In this document: positions 34,304 through 42,395 of the stretch, piece after piece
Layout: each line of letters starts with the position of its first letter
Position numbering within the stretch: the stretch's first letter is position 1
Assembly (NCBI GenBank): GCA_016786745.1
Contig: JAEUVS010000135.1
Coordinates: 1-50,250, forward strand
Length of the DNA: 50,250 nt
Origin: Chitinophagaceae bacterium
GTDB taxonomy: Bacteria; Bacteroidota; Bacteroidia; Chitinophagales; Chitinophagaceae
Direction: 5' to 3'
Position numbers and translations under genes: made by a program
The notes under the pieces: generated by a model
Told to the model about the DNA's origin: nothing
The model's database searches: none
Seen by the model: only the letters and a program-made list of their open reading frames with translations

Positions 34304-34311
34304 CAAAGTTA
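34304..34311 (-). promoter_or_regulatory. -7 promoter element (TAACTTTG) of gcvP
   Basis: Exact TAnnTTTG on the minus strand, about 31 nt before the gcvP ATG. The leader is too short for a classic glycine riboswitch, and I see none. Confidence 0.5.
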
Positions 34312-34399
34312 AAGCGATTCAGTCACACCTAACGGTTGTTTGTATCCACACTTTATCCGGGGGTTTAATTTTTGCTGAATTGTACCTAAAGAAAGACTA

Positions 34400-35230
34400 A
34401 TGAGTTGGGAGATATCGTCTATTTATTTGGCAATCATCGGCTTGGAGGTATTTTTCAGTAACTACCAGCACAAAAAGCTTTACACCTGGCGCGAAACGGT
34501 TATTAACTTTTTTCTTTCCTTCCTCAACGGTGCGCTCGACCTGGCCATCAGGGGATTATACCTCGTTCTTTTGACGTTTGTATTTCAGTTTCACCTTTTT
34601 GATATTGGTCAGCCTGTCATTTATTGGGTGTTGTTATTCATTTTGGTGGATTTTCAATTCTACTGGCTGCACAGGCTCGAGCATTTCTGCAGGATCTTCT
34701 GGGCGGCGCATGTTACCCATCATTCGGCTGAGCATATGAACCTGACTGTAGGTGTTCGCGCTTCGTTGATGAGGCCGCTTTATGATTTTGTATTCTTCAT
34801 ACCTATAGCTTTTATTGGGTTCAAACCAATAGACATCTTTCTCATTTACTCGATCTCGCAGATATGGGCTATGTTTCTGCACACTGAAATGGTAGGAAAA
34901 CTGGGTTGGGTGGAATACGTTTTTGTTACCCCTTCACACCATCGGGTGCATCATGCTTCAAACGCCAGGTATATTGACAAAAACATGGGCATGGTACTTA
35001 TTGTGTGGGACAGGCTGTTCGGAACTTTTCAGCGTGAACTTTCCCCTGAAGAGTATGAACCCATCCGCTATGGTTTAGCGAAACCCATGAAAGACTCCAA
35101 TCTCTTCACGGTGATATTTCATGAATGGATCAACATCGCGAAAGATGTGAGGAAGAAAGATCTTTCGTGGACGGAGAAATTTCTTTATGTGTTTGGTCCC
35201 CCGGGGTGGACACATGAGAAACGGCGATAG
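34400..35230 (+). CDS. Sterol desaturase / fatty acid hydroxylase-family membrane protein
   Basis: A 276-residue membrane protein with about four to five helices and the eight-His di-iron motif of this family: HRLEH, HVTHHSAEH and HRVHHASN, plus further His residues near WDRLFGTF. The fold hydroxylates or desaturates a lipid at a di-iron centre. Substrate is unknown; in Bacteroidota relatives range from ether-lipid enzymes to carotenoid and sphingolipid hydroxylases. It is 25 nt upstream of the YkgJ-like gene but that gene has its own -7 box. Confidence 0.9.
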   Translation: MSWEISSIYLAIIGLEVFFSNYQHKKLYTWRETVINFFLSFLNGALDLAIRGLYLVLLTFVFQFHLFDIGQPVIYWVLLFILVDFQFYWLHRLEHFCRIFWAAHVTHHSAEHMNLTVGVRASLMRPLYDFVFFIPIAFIGFKPIDIFLIYSISQIWAMFLHTEMVGKLGWVEYVFVTPSHHRVHHASNARYIDKNMGMVLIVWDRLFGTFQRELSPEEYEPIRYGLAKPMKDSNLFTVIFHEWINIAKDVRKKDLSWTEKFLYVFGPPGWTHEKRR

Positions 35231-35243
35231 GGCATCTTTTTGG

Positions 35244-35251
35244 TAATTTTG
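35244..35251 (+). promoter_or_regulatory. -7 promoter element (TAATTTTG) of the YkgJ-like gene
   Basis: Exact TAnnTTTG that ends 4 nt before the ATG at 35256, implying a leaderless mRNA and transcription separate from the hydroxylase gene. Confidence 0.55.
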
Positions 35252-35255
35252 CCGG

Positions 35256-35738
35256 ATGGATGTGCTTCACAACTGGGAGAAGAAAACAAAGGAAAGAAAG
35301 AAAGTATTTAAACAATTTCTCCAGCGCGCTGATAAGAATAAAGTGCTCAAGGAATTACCTTCTCTTCATGACGAGGCATTTAAGAAGATTGATTGTACTG
35401 CCTGCGCGAATTGCTGCAAAAATTATTCTCCGCGGTTTAAAACGCCCGATATCAGGAGGATTGCCCGGGAACTTAAGATGAAGGAGGGTGCGTTTATCGA
35501 GACTTATTTAAGGTTGGATGAAGATGGGGATTATGTGGTGAAGACGTCGCCGTGTCCTTTTCTTGGAAGTGATAATCTTTGTGCGATATATGAAAGCCGG
35601 CCCTCTGATTGTCACAGGTTTCCGTACACGGATGAGGATACGTTTATTAAACGGCAGAACATCACGTTGAAGAATGCGGAGTTTTGCCCTATTGTGTATT
35701 ATGTTTTGGAAGGATTGATAGAGAAAAGTAAAAAGTAA
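35256..35738 (+). CDS. YkgJ-family cysteine cluster protein
   Basis: A 160-residue cytosolic protein with the CxxCxxCC-type cluster CTACANCCKNYSPRF (~45-59), followed by CPFLGSDNLCAIYESRPSDCHRFPY, the rest of the metal-binding set. YkgJ-family proteins probably hold a metal or Fe-S cluster; their function is unknown. The N-terminus is Lys-rich. A second copy of the gene's last ~32 bp lies 150 bp downstream at 35846-35882. Confidence 0.88.
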   Translation: MDVLHNWEKKTKERKKVFKQFLQRADKNKVLKELPSLHDEAFKKIDCTACANCCKNYSPRFKTPDIRRIARELKMKEGAFIETYLRLDEDGDYVVKTSPCPFLGSDNLCAIYESRPSDCHRFPYTDEDTFIKRQNITLKNAEFCPIVYYVLEGLIEKSKK

Positions 35739-35882
35739 AAAAATTTGATCTTTTGTTTAGTTTTTTACCTGAAACAAAAAGATAAAAACTCAACTATCTT
35801 TTTTTAGGTTTTTTATTTAGAAAAAGAAAAGATAAAAAAATAATTTATTATGTTTTGGAAGGATTGGATTGATAGAGAAAAG
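35697..35882. repeat. Duplicated 3' end of the YkgJ-like gene, ~150 bp apart
   Basis: The stretch 35697-35728 (TATTATGTTTTGGAAGG... to GAGAAAAG) recurs at 35846-35882 with a 5-bp internal insertion (GGATT). The space between is AT-rich. The downstream copy is outside any gene. Confidence 0.85.
35776..35803. terminator. AT-rich stem-loop terminator
   Basis: AAAAAGATA-(10 nt)-TATCTTTTT is a perfect 9-bp inverted repeat with A and T runs on both sides. It suits termination of both the YkgJ-like gene and the convergent dNK gene. Confidence 0.6.
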
Positions 35883-35925
35883 CAGATGATAAAAAGCTGA
35901 AAATTTCGTTTATCGGGAAAAAAAT

Positions 35926-36558
35926 TTAAGGCAACGCCAAAAAATGCTGCCCATCCTCAAAATCCATCTCCAACGCATCCAGCAACGCCCTCAAATGCTT
36001 CTCATTCGATAAAAAATCTGCATTTGTCGCATCAATAAACAACGTTTTCAAATTATGCTGTTTAATGTAGTGCGTATACGTTTCCTGTATCCGGAAAAGA
36101 TACTCATCAGGAATATTCAATTCGTATGGCCGGTTTCGCTTCCTGATATTTTTCTGCAACTTCTGAACAGGAACATGCAGGTATATGAGTAAATCAGGCT
36201 GTATGAGCGGCTGCCTGATAATATCAAACAATTTATGATAGAGTCGAAACTCATCTTCAGTAAGATTAACCTTCGCGAACAGCAGGCACTTAGTAAAAAG
36301 ATAATCCGCGACTGTTACGTTTTGGAATAAATCTTTCGTATGAATAAGCTCTTTTAACTGCTTATATCGTTCGGCCATAAAAAACAGCTCCAGCGGAAAA
36401 GCATATTGCTGCGGATTCTCATAAAATCTGGGGAGGAAAGGATTATCCGCGAACTCTTCAAGTATTATGCGTGCATTCAGATGTTTGGACAACAAATGGG
36501 CGAGGGTTGTTTTGCCGGCCCCTATGTTTCCTTCTATAGCAATAAAATGATAATTCAT
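35926..36558 (-). CDS. Deoxynucleoside kinase (dNK family)
   Basis: The 210-residue P-loop kinase phosphorylates deoxyadenosine/deoxyguanosine-type nucleosides for salvage. Walker A GNIGAGKTT is at ~10-18, with the acidic ILEEFADNPFLPRFY that binds the sugar (EFxxN) and the lid RKRNRPYE (~130-137). Length is usual for bacterial dNKs. It overlaps folK by 4 nt (ATGA), and the same pair is common in Bacteroidota. Base preference cannot be read from sequence. Confidence 0.92.
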   Translation of the reverse strand: MNYHFIAIEGNIGAGKTTLAHLLSKHLNARIILEEFADNPFLPRFYENPQQYAFPLELFFMAERYKQLKELIHTKDLFQNVTVADYLFTKCLLFAKVNLTEDEFRLYHKLFDIIRQPLIQPDLLIYLHVPVQKLQKNIRKRNRPYELNIPDEYLFRIQETYTHYIKQHNLKTLFIDATNADFLSNEKHLRALLDALEMDFEDGQHFLALP

Positions 36559-37037
36559 AATACTTTTTTCACGGGTAGTGTGTCGTCACATTGGGCAAGG
36601 AGTTCACTAACGGTTCTGTAATATACGGGATGAATGTAAGCGGGAATAACTTCCGCCAAAGGTTCCAGCACAAACCTGCGCCGTGTCATTTCCGGATGGG
36701 GTACAACAAGACCGGGTTCTTTAATGACCTGGTGATTAAAAAAAATGATGTCGATATCAATAATCCTTGGGCCATACTTTTCAATCCTGTCGCGACCCAT
36801 CAGATTTTCGATATACAATATTTCATTAAGTAAATCGCGGGCGTTGAGCGATGTTTCAAGTACGAGCGCCTGGTTCAGGAACGGTGCCTGGTCGGTTTTT
36901 CCCCATGCGGCCGTTTCATACAGTGAAGATTTATCAATAACGTGCCCGCAGCGTTCTTCAACCAGTTTCGCTGCAAAGGAAAGCTGTTCCTGCCTGTTGC
37001 CCATGTTTCCGCCTGTAACGAGATATGCTGAATTCAT
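36555..37037 (-). CDS. folK: 6-hydroxymethyl-7,8-dihydropterin pyrophosphokinase
   Basis: The 160-residue enzyme transfers pyrophosphate to hydroxymethyldihydropterin in folate synthesis. Diagnostic segments are TGGNMGNRQEQL (N-terminal, variant of LGSNLG), GKTDQAPFLNQALVLET, and the metal/ATP region GRDRIEKYGPRIIDIDIIFF (two Asp) with VVPHPEMTRRRFVLEPLAE. An open frame extends to 37073, but ATG 37037 starts the conserved strand and gives the family's length. It is divergent from sppA and coupled to dNK. Confidence 0.95.
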   Translation of the reverse strand: MNSAYLVTGGNMGNRQEQLSFAAKLVEERCGHVIDKSSLYETAAWGKTDQAPFLNQALVLETSLNARDLLNEILYIENLMGRDRIEKYGPRIIDIDIIFFNHQVIKEPGLVVPHPEMTRRRFVLEPLAEVIPAYIHPVYYRTVSELLAQCDDTLPVKKVL

Positions 37038-37092
37038 CCGCTGCAAAGTAACCCCTAAACAATAAAAAACCAATCATTAAGGTGCCTATTGG

Positions 37093-37100
37093 TACATTTG
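37093..37100 (+). promoter_or_regulatory. -7 promoter element (TACATTTG) of sppA
   Basis: Exact TAnnTTTG, 25 nt before the ATG of sppA at 37126. Confidence 0.5.
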
Positions 37101-37125
37101 TGGGCTCAATGCTAAATATTCTTCT

Positions 37126-38868
37126 ATGAATAATTTTTTCAGAATATTTTTTGCATCGCTGCTTGCCATTGTGGTATTTGCAGTGCTTACCTTGTTTGTC
37201 GGGGTTATATTTGTGTCGGCAGTTGCCAGTGGTAAGGAAGCTGTGACAGGTGAGAAAGCTGTACTGGTTGTGGACCTCGCCGATCAGTATCCTGAAGTGC
37301 CTGAAACAAATCCTTTTTCAGTCTTCGGCGGCGCGCCGTCAAAACCATCACTGTACGACCTTGTAAGATTGATTCGTCATGCGAAAACAAACAATTCTGT
37401 AAAAGGCATCTTCCTTAAATGCGGACGTAACAGCAACCAGATCGCGACTCTCCAGGAAATCAGGAACGCGCTTAACGACTTCAATACCTCCGATAAATTT
37501 GTTTATGCATATGGCGCCGTGATACCGCAGGCGGGCTACTACGTTGCTTCGGTGGCCGACAAAGTTTACTGTGCCCCGACCGGTGGACTGGATTGGCACG
37601 GACTAACGCTCACAATGCCGTTTATAAAAGGCGCACTTGAGAAGCTGGAAATACAGCCGCAAATTTTTTACGCGGGCAAATTTAAAAGCGCTACCGAACC
37701 ATTTCGCGAAACAGAAATGACCGAGGCGAACCGTTTGCAAAGCACAGCGCTACTCAATGATATTTATCAAAAATTTCTCACAGACATTTCAACTTCGAGA
37801 AAACTTGACACAGCATCATTGCGCCGCTACGCCGATTCGAACGAAGTACAATTTGCCGGCGCAGCGCTCAGTCGTAAAATGGTAGATGGGTTGAAATACG
37901 ATGATGAAGTGAAGGATGAAATGCGCTCACTGTTAAAAATTGATGCAGATGAAAAAATCAATTTTGTAAGCACATCGAAATACGCGCAGGCAGAAGATAT
38001 CGTGCAATCGGGCAGTGGCAAGATAGCCGTGATATACGCGGAGGGAATGATTTTCGACGGCACCGGCGACCGTGGGGCGATCGGTGGTGACACTTACCGT
38101 GATTATGTAAGGCGTGCCAGGATGGATAAAACAGTTAAGGCAATTGTGCTGAGAGTAAATTCAGAAGGCGGCAGCGCGGCAGCGAGTGAGCAGATATGGC
38201 GCGAAGTGGATCTCGCGAAAAAAGTAAAACCCGTCATCGTCAGCTTCGGAGATATAGCCGCTTCGGGCGGATATTATATTTCATGTGCTGCCGACAGCAT
38301 CTTTGCGCAGAACAATACGATCACAGGTTCCATCGGTGTGTTCGGTGTGATACCCAACATGCAAAAATTTTTCAACAATAAGCTGGGCATCACGTTCGAC
38401 GATGTGCATACTTCTCCTGACGCAGGAATGCAAACCGTAGTCAAACCGCTTACCGAAACACAGAAACGTTATATTCAGAGTGGGGTCGACTCGGTGTATA
38501 TCCAATTCAAGCAGCGTGTTGCAAAAGGAAGAAACCGCCCGCTCGATGAAATCGAAAACATTGCACAGGGTAGAGTATGGAGTGGATCAACAGCAGTGCA
38601 ACTCGGGTTGGTTGACCGGATCGGTGGTATCCAGGATGCGGTTGCTGCAGCAGCGGCTAAAGCGAAACTCAAAGATTACCGGCTGAAAGAATATCCTGGT
38701 AAACAAAGTTTTTTTGAGATGTTTTTCAATAGCGAACCACAGAAAGAATCGATGATAAAACAGGAATTAGGTGAAGAAGGGTATAAAACATATTCGGCCG
38801 TGCGGGCGATGAAAAAGTTAGTCGGCTCGGTACAGGCGCGAATGCCCTTCGGGATTACAATAGAATAG
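37126..38868 (+). CDS. sppA: Signal peptide peptidase SppA (67K type)
   Basis: A 580-residue inner-membrane protease with an N-terminal anchor helix (~5-33) and two tandem S49 domains. The catalytic Lys is in GKFKSATEPF (Lys187, equal to Lys209 of E. coli) and the Ser in AASGGYYIS (Ser380). This Lys/Ser dyad across the two domains identifies the long form. It degrades cleaved signal peptides. It starts a possible co-directional run with the ABC-2 permease (6 nt away) and SRPBCC gene. Confidence 0.95.
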   Translation: MNNFFRIFFASLLAIVVFAVLTLFVGVIFVSAVASGKEAVTGEKAVLVVDLADQYPEVPETNPFSVFGGAPSKPSLYDLVRLIRHAKTNNSVKGIFLKCGRNSNQIATLQEIRNALNDFNTSDKFVYAYGAVIPQAGYYVASVADKVYCAPTGGLDWHGLTLTMPFIKGALEKLEIQPQIFYAGKFKSATEPFRETEMTEANRLQSTALLNDIYQKFLTDISTSRKLDTASLRRYADSNEVQFAGAALSRKMVDGLKYDDEVKDEMRSLLKIDADEKINFVSTSKYAQAEDIVQSGSGKIAVIYAEGMIFDGTGDRGAIGGDTYRDYVRRARMDKTVKAIVLRVNSEGGSAAASEQIWREVDLAKKVKPVIVSFGDIAASGGYYISCAADSIFAQNNTITGSIGVFGVIPNMQKFFNNKLGITFDDVHTSPDAGMQTVVKPLTETQKRYIQSGVDSVYIQFKQRVAKGRNRPLDEIENIAQGRVWSGSTAVQLGLVDRIGGIQDAVAAAAAKAKLKDYRLKEYPGKQSFFEMFFNSEPQKESMIKQELGEEGYKTYSAVRAMKKLVGSVQARMPFGITIE

Positions 38869-38874
38869 TCATAA

Positions 38875-39987
38875 ATGTCCAGTAATTACAGTCAGACCCG
38901 GGCGATGTTTGCCATTACCCGGGCGAGTTTAAGGGCGATTTTCAGAAGTCCAAGTGCGATAATTTTCAGCTTTGCGTTTCCGCTGATATTCATTCTTGTC
39001 TTCGGATTTATTGGAGGAGGCAGCAGGATGTCTGTGCGCGTTGCGTTCGATAACAAGTCCGACACTACCAGCGATCTCTATAGAGCCATAGCGGGAATGG
39101 AGGGTGTGAAAGTGGTGACGGGTAGTGAAGAGCGGTTGAGCAGCGATCTTGAAAAAGGCCGGCTGCACGCTATTATCGGTCTGCGAAAAAATAACGTGCC
39201 GGACTCGTTTCCAAAATATTCTATTGTACTCACCAGTTCAGACGCCGTCAATCCCCAGAATATACAGGTGCTCAGATCGATGCTGCGCGGAATGATTGAC
39301 GGGATGAACGAAAGGGTTTTTCCGCATGCGCCGTCGTATGCAACTGTCAGCAATAATGTAGAGCGCGTGCCGGGAAGAGTGTACCGCACGATAGACTTTA
39401 TACTGCCCGGGCAGTTGGGATTTTCGTTGTTGAGCGCAGGGGTGTTTGGTGTGGCGTTTATTTTTTTTAGCCTGCGACAAACGTTGGTATTAAAAAGATT
39501 TTTCGCGACGCCTATCGCGCGTCCCTATATTGTTTTTGGCGAAGCGATCAGCAGGGTAATATTTCAGCTGACCACCGCTGTGGTAATATTGCTTATCGGT
39601 CATTACGCTTTTCACTTTACACTTATAAATGGTTGGGTAACCTTTCTTGAACTACTGGTATTGAGTTTTATAGGCCTTGCGGTATTTATGGGATTTGGTT
39701 TCGTAGTGAGTGGTCTTGCAAAAAATGAAAGTTCGATACCGCCATTTGCTAACCTTTTTACACTGCCGCAGTTTTTATTATCGGGCACCTTTTTTCCTAT
39801 TGATAATTTTCCCGCGTGGCTGCAGCCGCTTTGCAAGGTGTTGCCGCTAACACACCTGAACGACGCAATGCGAAATGTGGCCTTCGAGGGCGCTCACCTC
39901 GCTGATTGCGGACCGCAACTCGGCGTGCTGGGTATCTGGGGCCTGGCATCGTATGCTATTGCTATAAGAGTTTTCAAATGGGAATAA
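38875..39987 (+). CDS. ABC-2-type transport permease without a visible ATPase partner
   Basis: A 370-residue membrane protein with an N-terminal helix (~25-50, IIFSFAFPLIFILVFGFIGGG), a large periplasmic loop (~50-180) and five C-terminal helices. It matches the ABC-2 permease pattern, including SLRQTLVLKRFFATPIARPYIVFGEAISR and the NLFTLPQFLLSGTFFPIDNFP segment. Such permeases (YhhJ/NodJ types) export drugs or lipids and need an ABC ATPase; none is adjacent. It lies 6 nt after sppA. Confidence 0.88.
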   Translation: MSSNYSQTRAMFAITRASLRAIFRSPSAIIFSFAFPLIFILVFGFIGGGSRMSVRVAFDNKSDTTSDLYRAIAGMEGVKVVTGSEERLSSDLEKGRLHAIIGLRKNNVPDSFPKYSIVLTSSDAVNPQNIQVLRSMLRGMIDGMNERVFPHAPSYATVSNNVERVPGRVYRTIDFILPGQLGFSLLSAGVFGVAFIFFSLRQTLVLKRFFATPIARPYIVFGEAISRVIFQLTTAVVILLIGHYAFHFTLINGWVTFLELLVLSFIGLAVFMGFGFVVSGLAKNESSIPPFANLFTLPQFLLSGTFFPIDNFPAWLQPLCKVLPLTHLNDAMRNVAFEGAHLADCGPQLGVLGIWGLASYAIAIRVFKWE

Positions 39988-39997
39988 AACAATCACC

Positions 39998-40444
39998 ATG
40001 CTCAGGGTAGTAAAACTTTCGGTTATTAGTGTGATTGTGATATTTGTGATCGTCTTCCTGATATCACTGCTCTTTCCCTCTACCGTGCGTATTTCACGGG
40101 CTATTAATATTGAAGCTGAAAAGCAGGCTGTATATCCGCTGATAGCGGATACTACCAACTGGAAGCACTGGAACTACCTGGCCAGGGAGGGCATAAGTAT
40201 TGAAGTGTTGAGAAGTGACAGTAACCTTGTTGAAACCAGGTGGAGTTACGGCGGACGTTCGGTTCATGGTTCTTTCAGGTTGGAGAAAATCGGCGAAGTG
40301 ACCGTTGTTCAATGGTACTTCGACTTTCAGCTGAAATGGTACCCATGGGAAAAGTTCGGCAGCATCACCTTTGAGGATCAGTTTGGAAAAGCCATGGAAA
40401 CATCTTTAACAAAACTTAAAAATCTGGTAACTAACTCTCCGTAA
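39998..40444 (+). CDS. SRPBCC (START-like) family membrane-anchored protein
   Basis: The 148-residue product has an N-terminal membrane helix (~5-27, VVKLSVISVIVIFVIVFLISLLF) and a helix-grip SRPBCC domain (ISRAINIEAEKQAVYPLIADTTNWKHWN). This fold binds hydrophobic ligands. It starts 10 nt after the ABC-2 permease and is probably cotranscribed, so a role in handling a lipid or small hydrophobic molecule exported by the permease is possible but unproven. Confidence 0.82.
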   Translation: MLRVVKLSVISVIVIFVIVFLISLLFPSTVRISRAINIEAEKQAVYPLIADTTNWKHWNYLAREGISIEVLRSDSNLVETRWSYGGRSVHGSFRLEKIGEVTVVQWYFDFQLKWYPWEKFGSITFEDQFGKAMETSLTKLKNLVTNSP

Positions 40445-40492
40445 CTTAGATACTTCCTTCATATATTCGATTCCTAATTTAAAAAACATAGT

Positions 40493-40996
40493 ATGAGGCA
40501 ATTACTTTTTCTTTCATTAATCATGGTATCGGCCGCATTTATGGAATGCAGCAGCCAGCCACCAAAGAGCCCGCGTGTTTCAGCTGAGGGAAAAGATGTG
40601 TCTGTAGCTTATGGTCAGCCTTCTAAAAGAGGCAGGGTAATTTTCGGCCAACTTGAGCCATATGGAAAAGTATGGAGAACAGGAGCCAACGAAGCTACTG
40701 AGATCACTTTCAAAAAGGATGTGACATTCGGAGGTCAGCCCGTTAAGGCAGGTACCTATACGCTCTTTACCATACCCAACGAAAATGAATGGACAGTAAT
40801 TCTCAATCCGGAGCTTAAGCAGTGGGGTGCGTATGGATATGATAAAATTAAGGGTAAGGATTTACCTCATGTGAATGTGCCGGCGAAAAAGCTTGATTCA
40901 CCTGTAGAGAAACTGACGCTCAGTTTCGATGCGAATAACAGCCTGGTGATAGAGTGGGATCAAACGCATGTGGAAGTGCCTATTCAATCGAGTTAA
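40493..40996 (+). CDS. DUF2911 lipoprotein
   Basis: A 167-residue lipoprotein (LLFLSLIMVSAAFMEC, lipid at Cys19) with a DUF2911 domain. Characteristic segments are VSVAYGQPSKRGRVIFGQLEPYGKVWRTGANEATEI and AGTYTLFTIPNENEWTVILN. The family is common in Bacteroidota and its function is unknown. It is followed by a strong terminator that also closes bioA. Confidence 0.9.
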   Translation: MRQLLFLSLIMVSAAFMECSSQPPKSPRVSAEGKDVSVAYGQPSKRGRVIFGQLEPYGKVWRTGANEATEITFKKDVTFGGQPVKAGTYTLFTIPNENEWTVILNPELKQWGAYGYDKIKGKDLPHVNVPAKKLDSPVEKLTLSFDANNSLVIEWDQTHVEVPIQSS

Positions 40997-41018
40997 TTAA
41001 ATTTTTTGTGTTCAAAAG

Positions 41019-41042
41019 CCCGCCGCCCGGCGGGTTTTTTTT
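41019..41042. terminator. Strong intrinsic terminator between DUF2911 and bioA genes
   Basis: CCCGCC-gccc-GGCGGG is followed by an eight-T run (from 41035). On the other strand AAAA precedes the stem, so it may serve both convergent genes. Confidence 0.85.
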
Positions 41043-41045
41043 GTC

Positions 41046-42302
41046 CTATTTCGTACATATTTCCAGAACCACCTCATAAACTCTCTCCATTTCCTCCTCA
41101 CTCATGCAATACGGTGGCATCAGGTAAACAGTGTTGCCAAGTGGCCGCAAATAAACGCCATTCTCGAGCCCCGAAGCAGTAATCACATCGCGAATGCTGC
41201 TCGTATATCCGGACACTTCGTCGGGAATTTCAAACGCAATGATCGTCCCGCACTGGCGAATATTTTTTATGTTCCGGTATCCGGCAAGCCGTGCAGCAAA
41301 AGACTCGTGTGAACGGACAATTCTCCCGATATGCTGGAAAGTGTTTTCTATTTTAAAGAGATCGAGACTGGCGAGTGCAGCCGCACATGAAAGCGGGTTG
41401 GCGGTAAACGAGTGCCCGTGAAAAAAAGTTTTCTTTTTATCGTCCGTAACAAATGCATCATGAATAAGTTTACTGCACGCCGTTACACCCATCGCCATCG
41501 TTCCGCCAGTGAGCCCCTTGCTTAAACAGATAATATCCGGCTTGTTTACACAGTTTTCAGAAGCAAACATTTTTCCGGTCCTTCCAAAACCTGTCATCAC
41601 CTCATCGGCGATGCAAATCACTCCATGCGATCTGCATAAAGCAATAAATTCATCCAACGCCTTCGCATCGTACACGTTCATTCCGCCTGCACCCTGTAAA
41701 AGGGGCTCATATATTACGCATACACATTGTTCGAGGAGCGAAGAGATGTCCTGTTTAACACCAATTCGCGGCGGGTCAACAAAATTCACTTCAAACAGGC
41801 GGTCGTGAAAAGCGAGCGTAAACAATCCCCTCTCACTCACACTCATCGCTCCGAATGTGTCGCCATGATAGCTATGGTTGAACGCGAGTATGCGGTTGCG
41901 TTTTTTTTCGCCCTTGTTCCACCAGAACTGCGTAGCCATCTTTATCGCTACTTCTACGGCAGTTGAACCATTATCTGAATAAAAAATTTTAGAAAAATTT
42001 CCCGGAAGTATGCCGAGCAGTTTTTCAGCGAGATTCACTGCTGGTGCATGGGTAAAGCCGGCAAAGATGACCTGTTCGAGTTCAAGAGCCTGCCGGTAAA
42101 TTTTCCCGGCGATGTAGGGGTGCGCGTGTCCATGGATGGTGACCCACCAGCTGCTGATGGCATCGAGGTATCTGCGACCATTTTCATCGAAAATCCACGA
42201 TCCGTGCCCTTTAACAACTGGTATGGGTTCAGGAGCGTACTTTTGGGGGCTATACGGATGCCAGATCACTTTCTTGTCCCGTTCCGTTAATGATGAACCC
42301 AT
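41046..42302 (-). CDS. bioA: Adenosylmethionine-8-amino-7-oxononanoate aminotransferase
   Basis: The 418-residue class III PLP aminotransferase uses SAM as amino donor to make diaminopelargonic acid in biotin synthesis. Visible features are IWHPYSPQ at the N-terminus, SSWWVTIHGHAHP, NHSYHGDTFGAMS, IADEVMTGFGRTGK and the PLP-Lys in CLSKGLTGGTMAMG. The long N-terminal frame starts at a TTG; ATG 42302 is chosen because a -7 box (42309-42316) lies immediately upstream, leaving no room for an earlier start. No other bio gene is nearby. Confidence 0.94.
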   Translation of the reverse strand: MGSSLTERDKKVIWHPYSPQKYAPEPIPVVKGHGSWIFDENGRRYLDAISSWWVTIHGHAHPYIAGKIYRQALELEQVIFAGFTHAPAVNLAEKLLGILPGNFSKIFYSDNGSTAVEVAIKMATQFWWNKGEKKRNRILAFNHSYHGDTFGAMSVSERGLFTLAFHDRLFEVNFVDPPRIGVKQDISSLLEQCVCVIYEPLLQGAGGMNVYDAKALDEFIALCRSHGVICIADEVMTGFGRTGKMFASENCVNKPDIICLSKGLTGGTMAMGVTACSKLIHDAFVTDDKKKTFFHGHSFTANPLSCAAALASLDLFKIENTFQHIGRIVRSHESFAARLAGYRNIKNIRQCGTIIAFEIPDEVSGYTSSIRDVITASGLENGVYLRPLGNTVYLMPPYCMSEEEMERVYEVVLEICTK

Positions 42303-42308
42303 AGCATT

Positions 42309-42316
42309 CAAAGATA
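42309..42316 (-). promoter_or_regulatory. -7 promoter element (TATCTTTG) of bioA
   Basis: Exact TAnnTTTG on the minus strand that ends 6 nt before the ATG at 42302, the same spacing as in lipB. Implies a leaderless bioA mRNA. Confidence 0.6.
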
Positions 42317-42395
42317 AGGGATAAGGAAAGGTTTTTCAGGGTTGCAAGTGCAACGGAAGGCTACCTGGAATTGTCATCAAAATGTACACTACCGC

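Noticed and set aside
34273..34304. Glycine riboswitch upstream of gcvP
   Set aside because: The predicted leader is only about 30 nt, too short for either aptamer.
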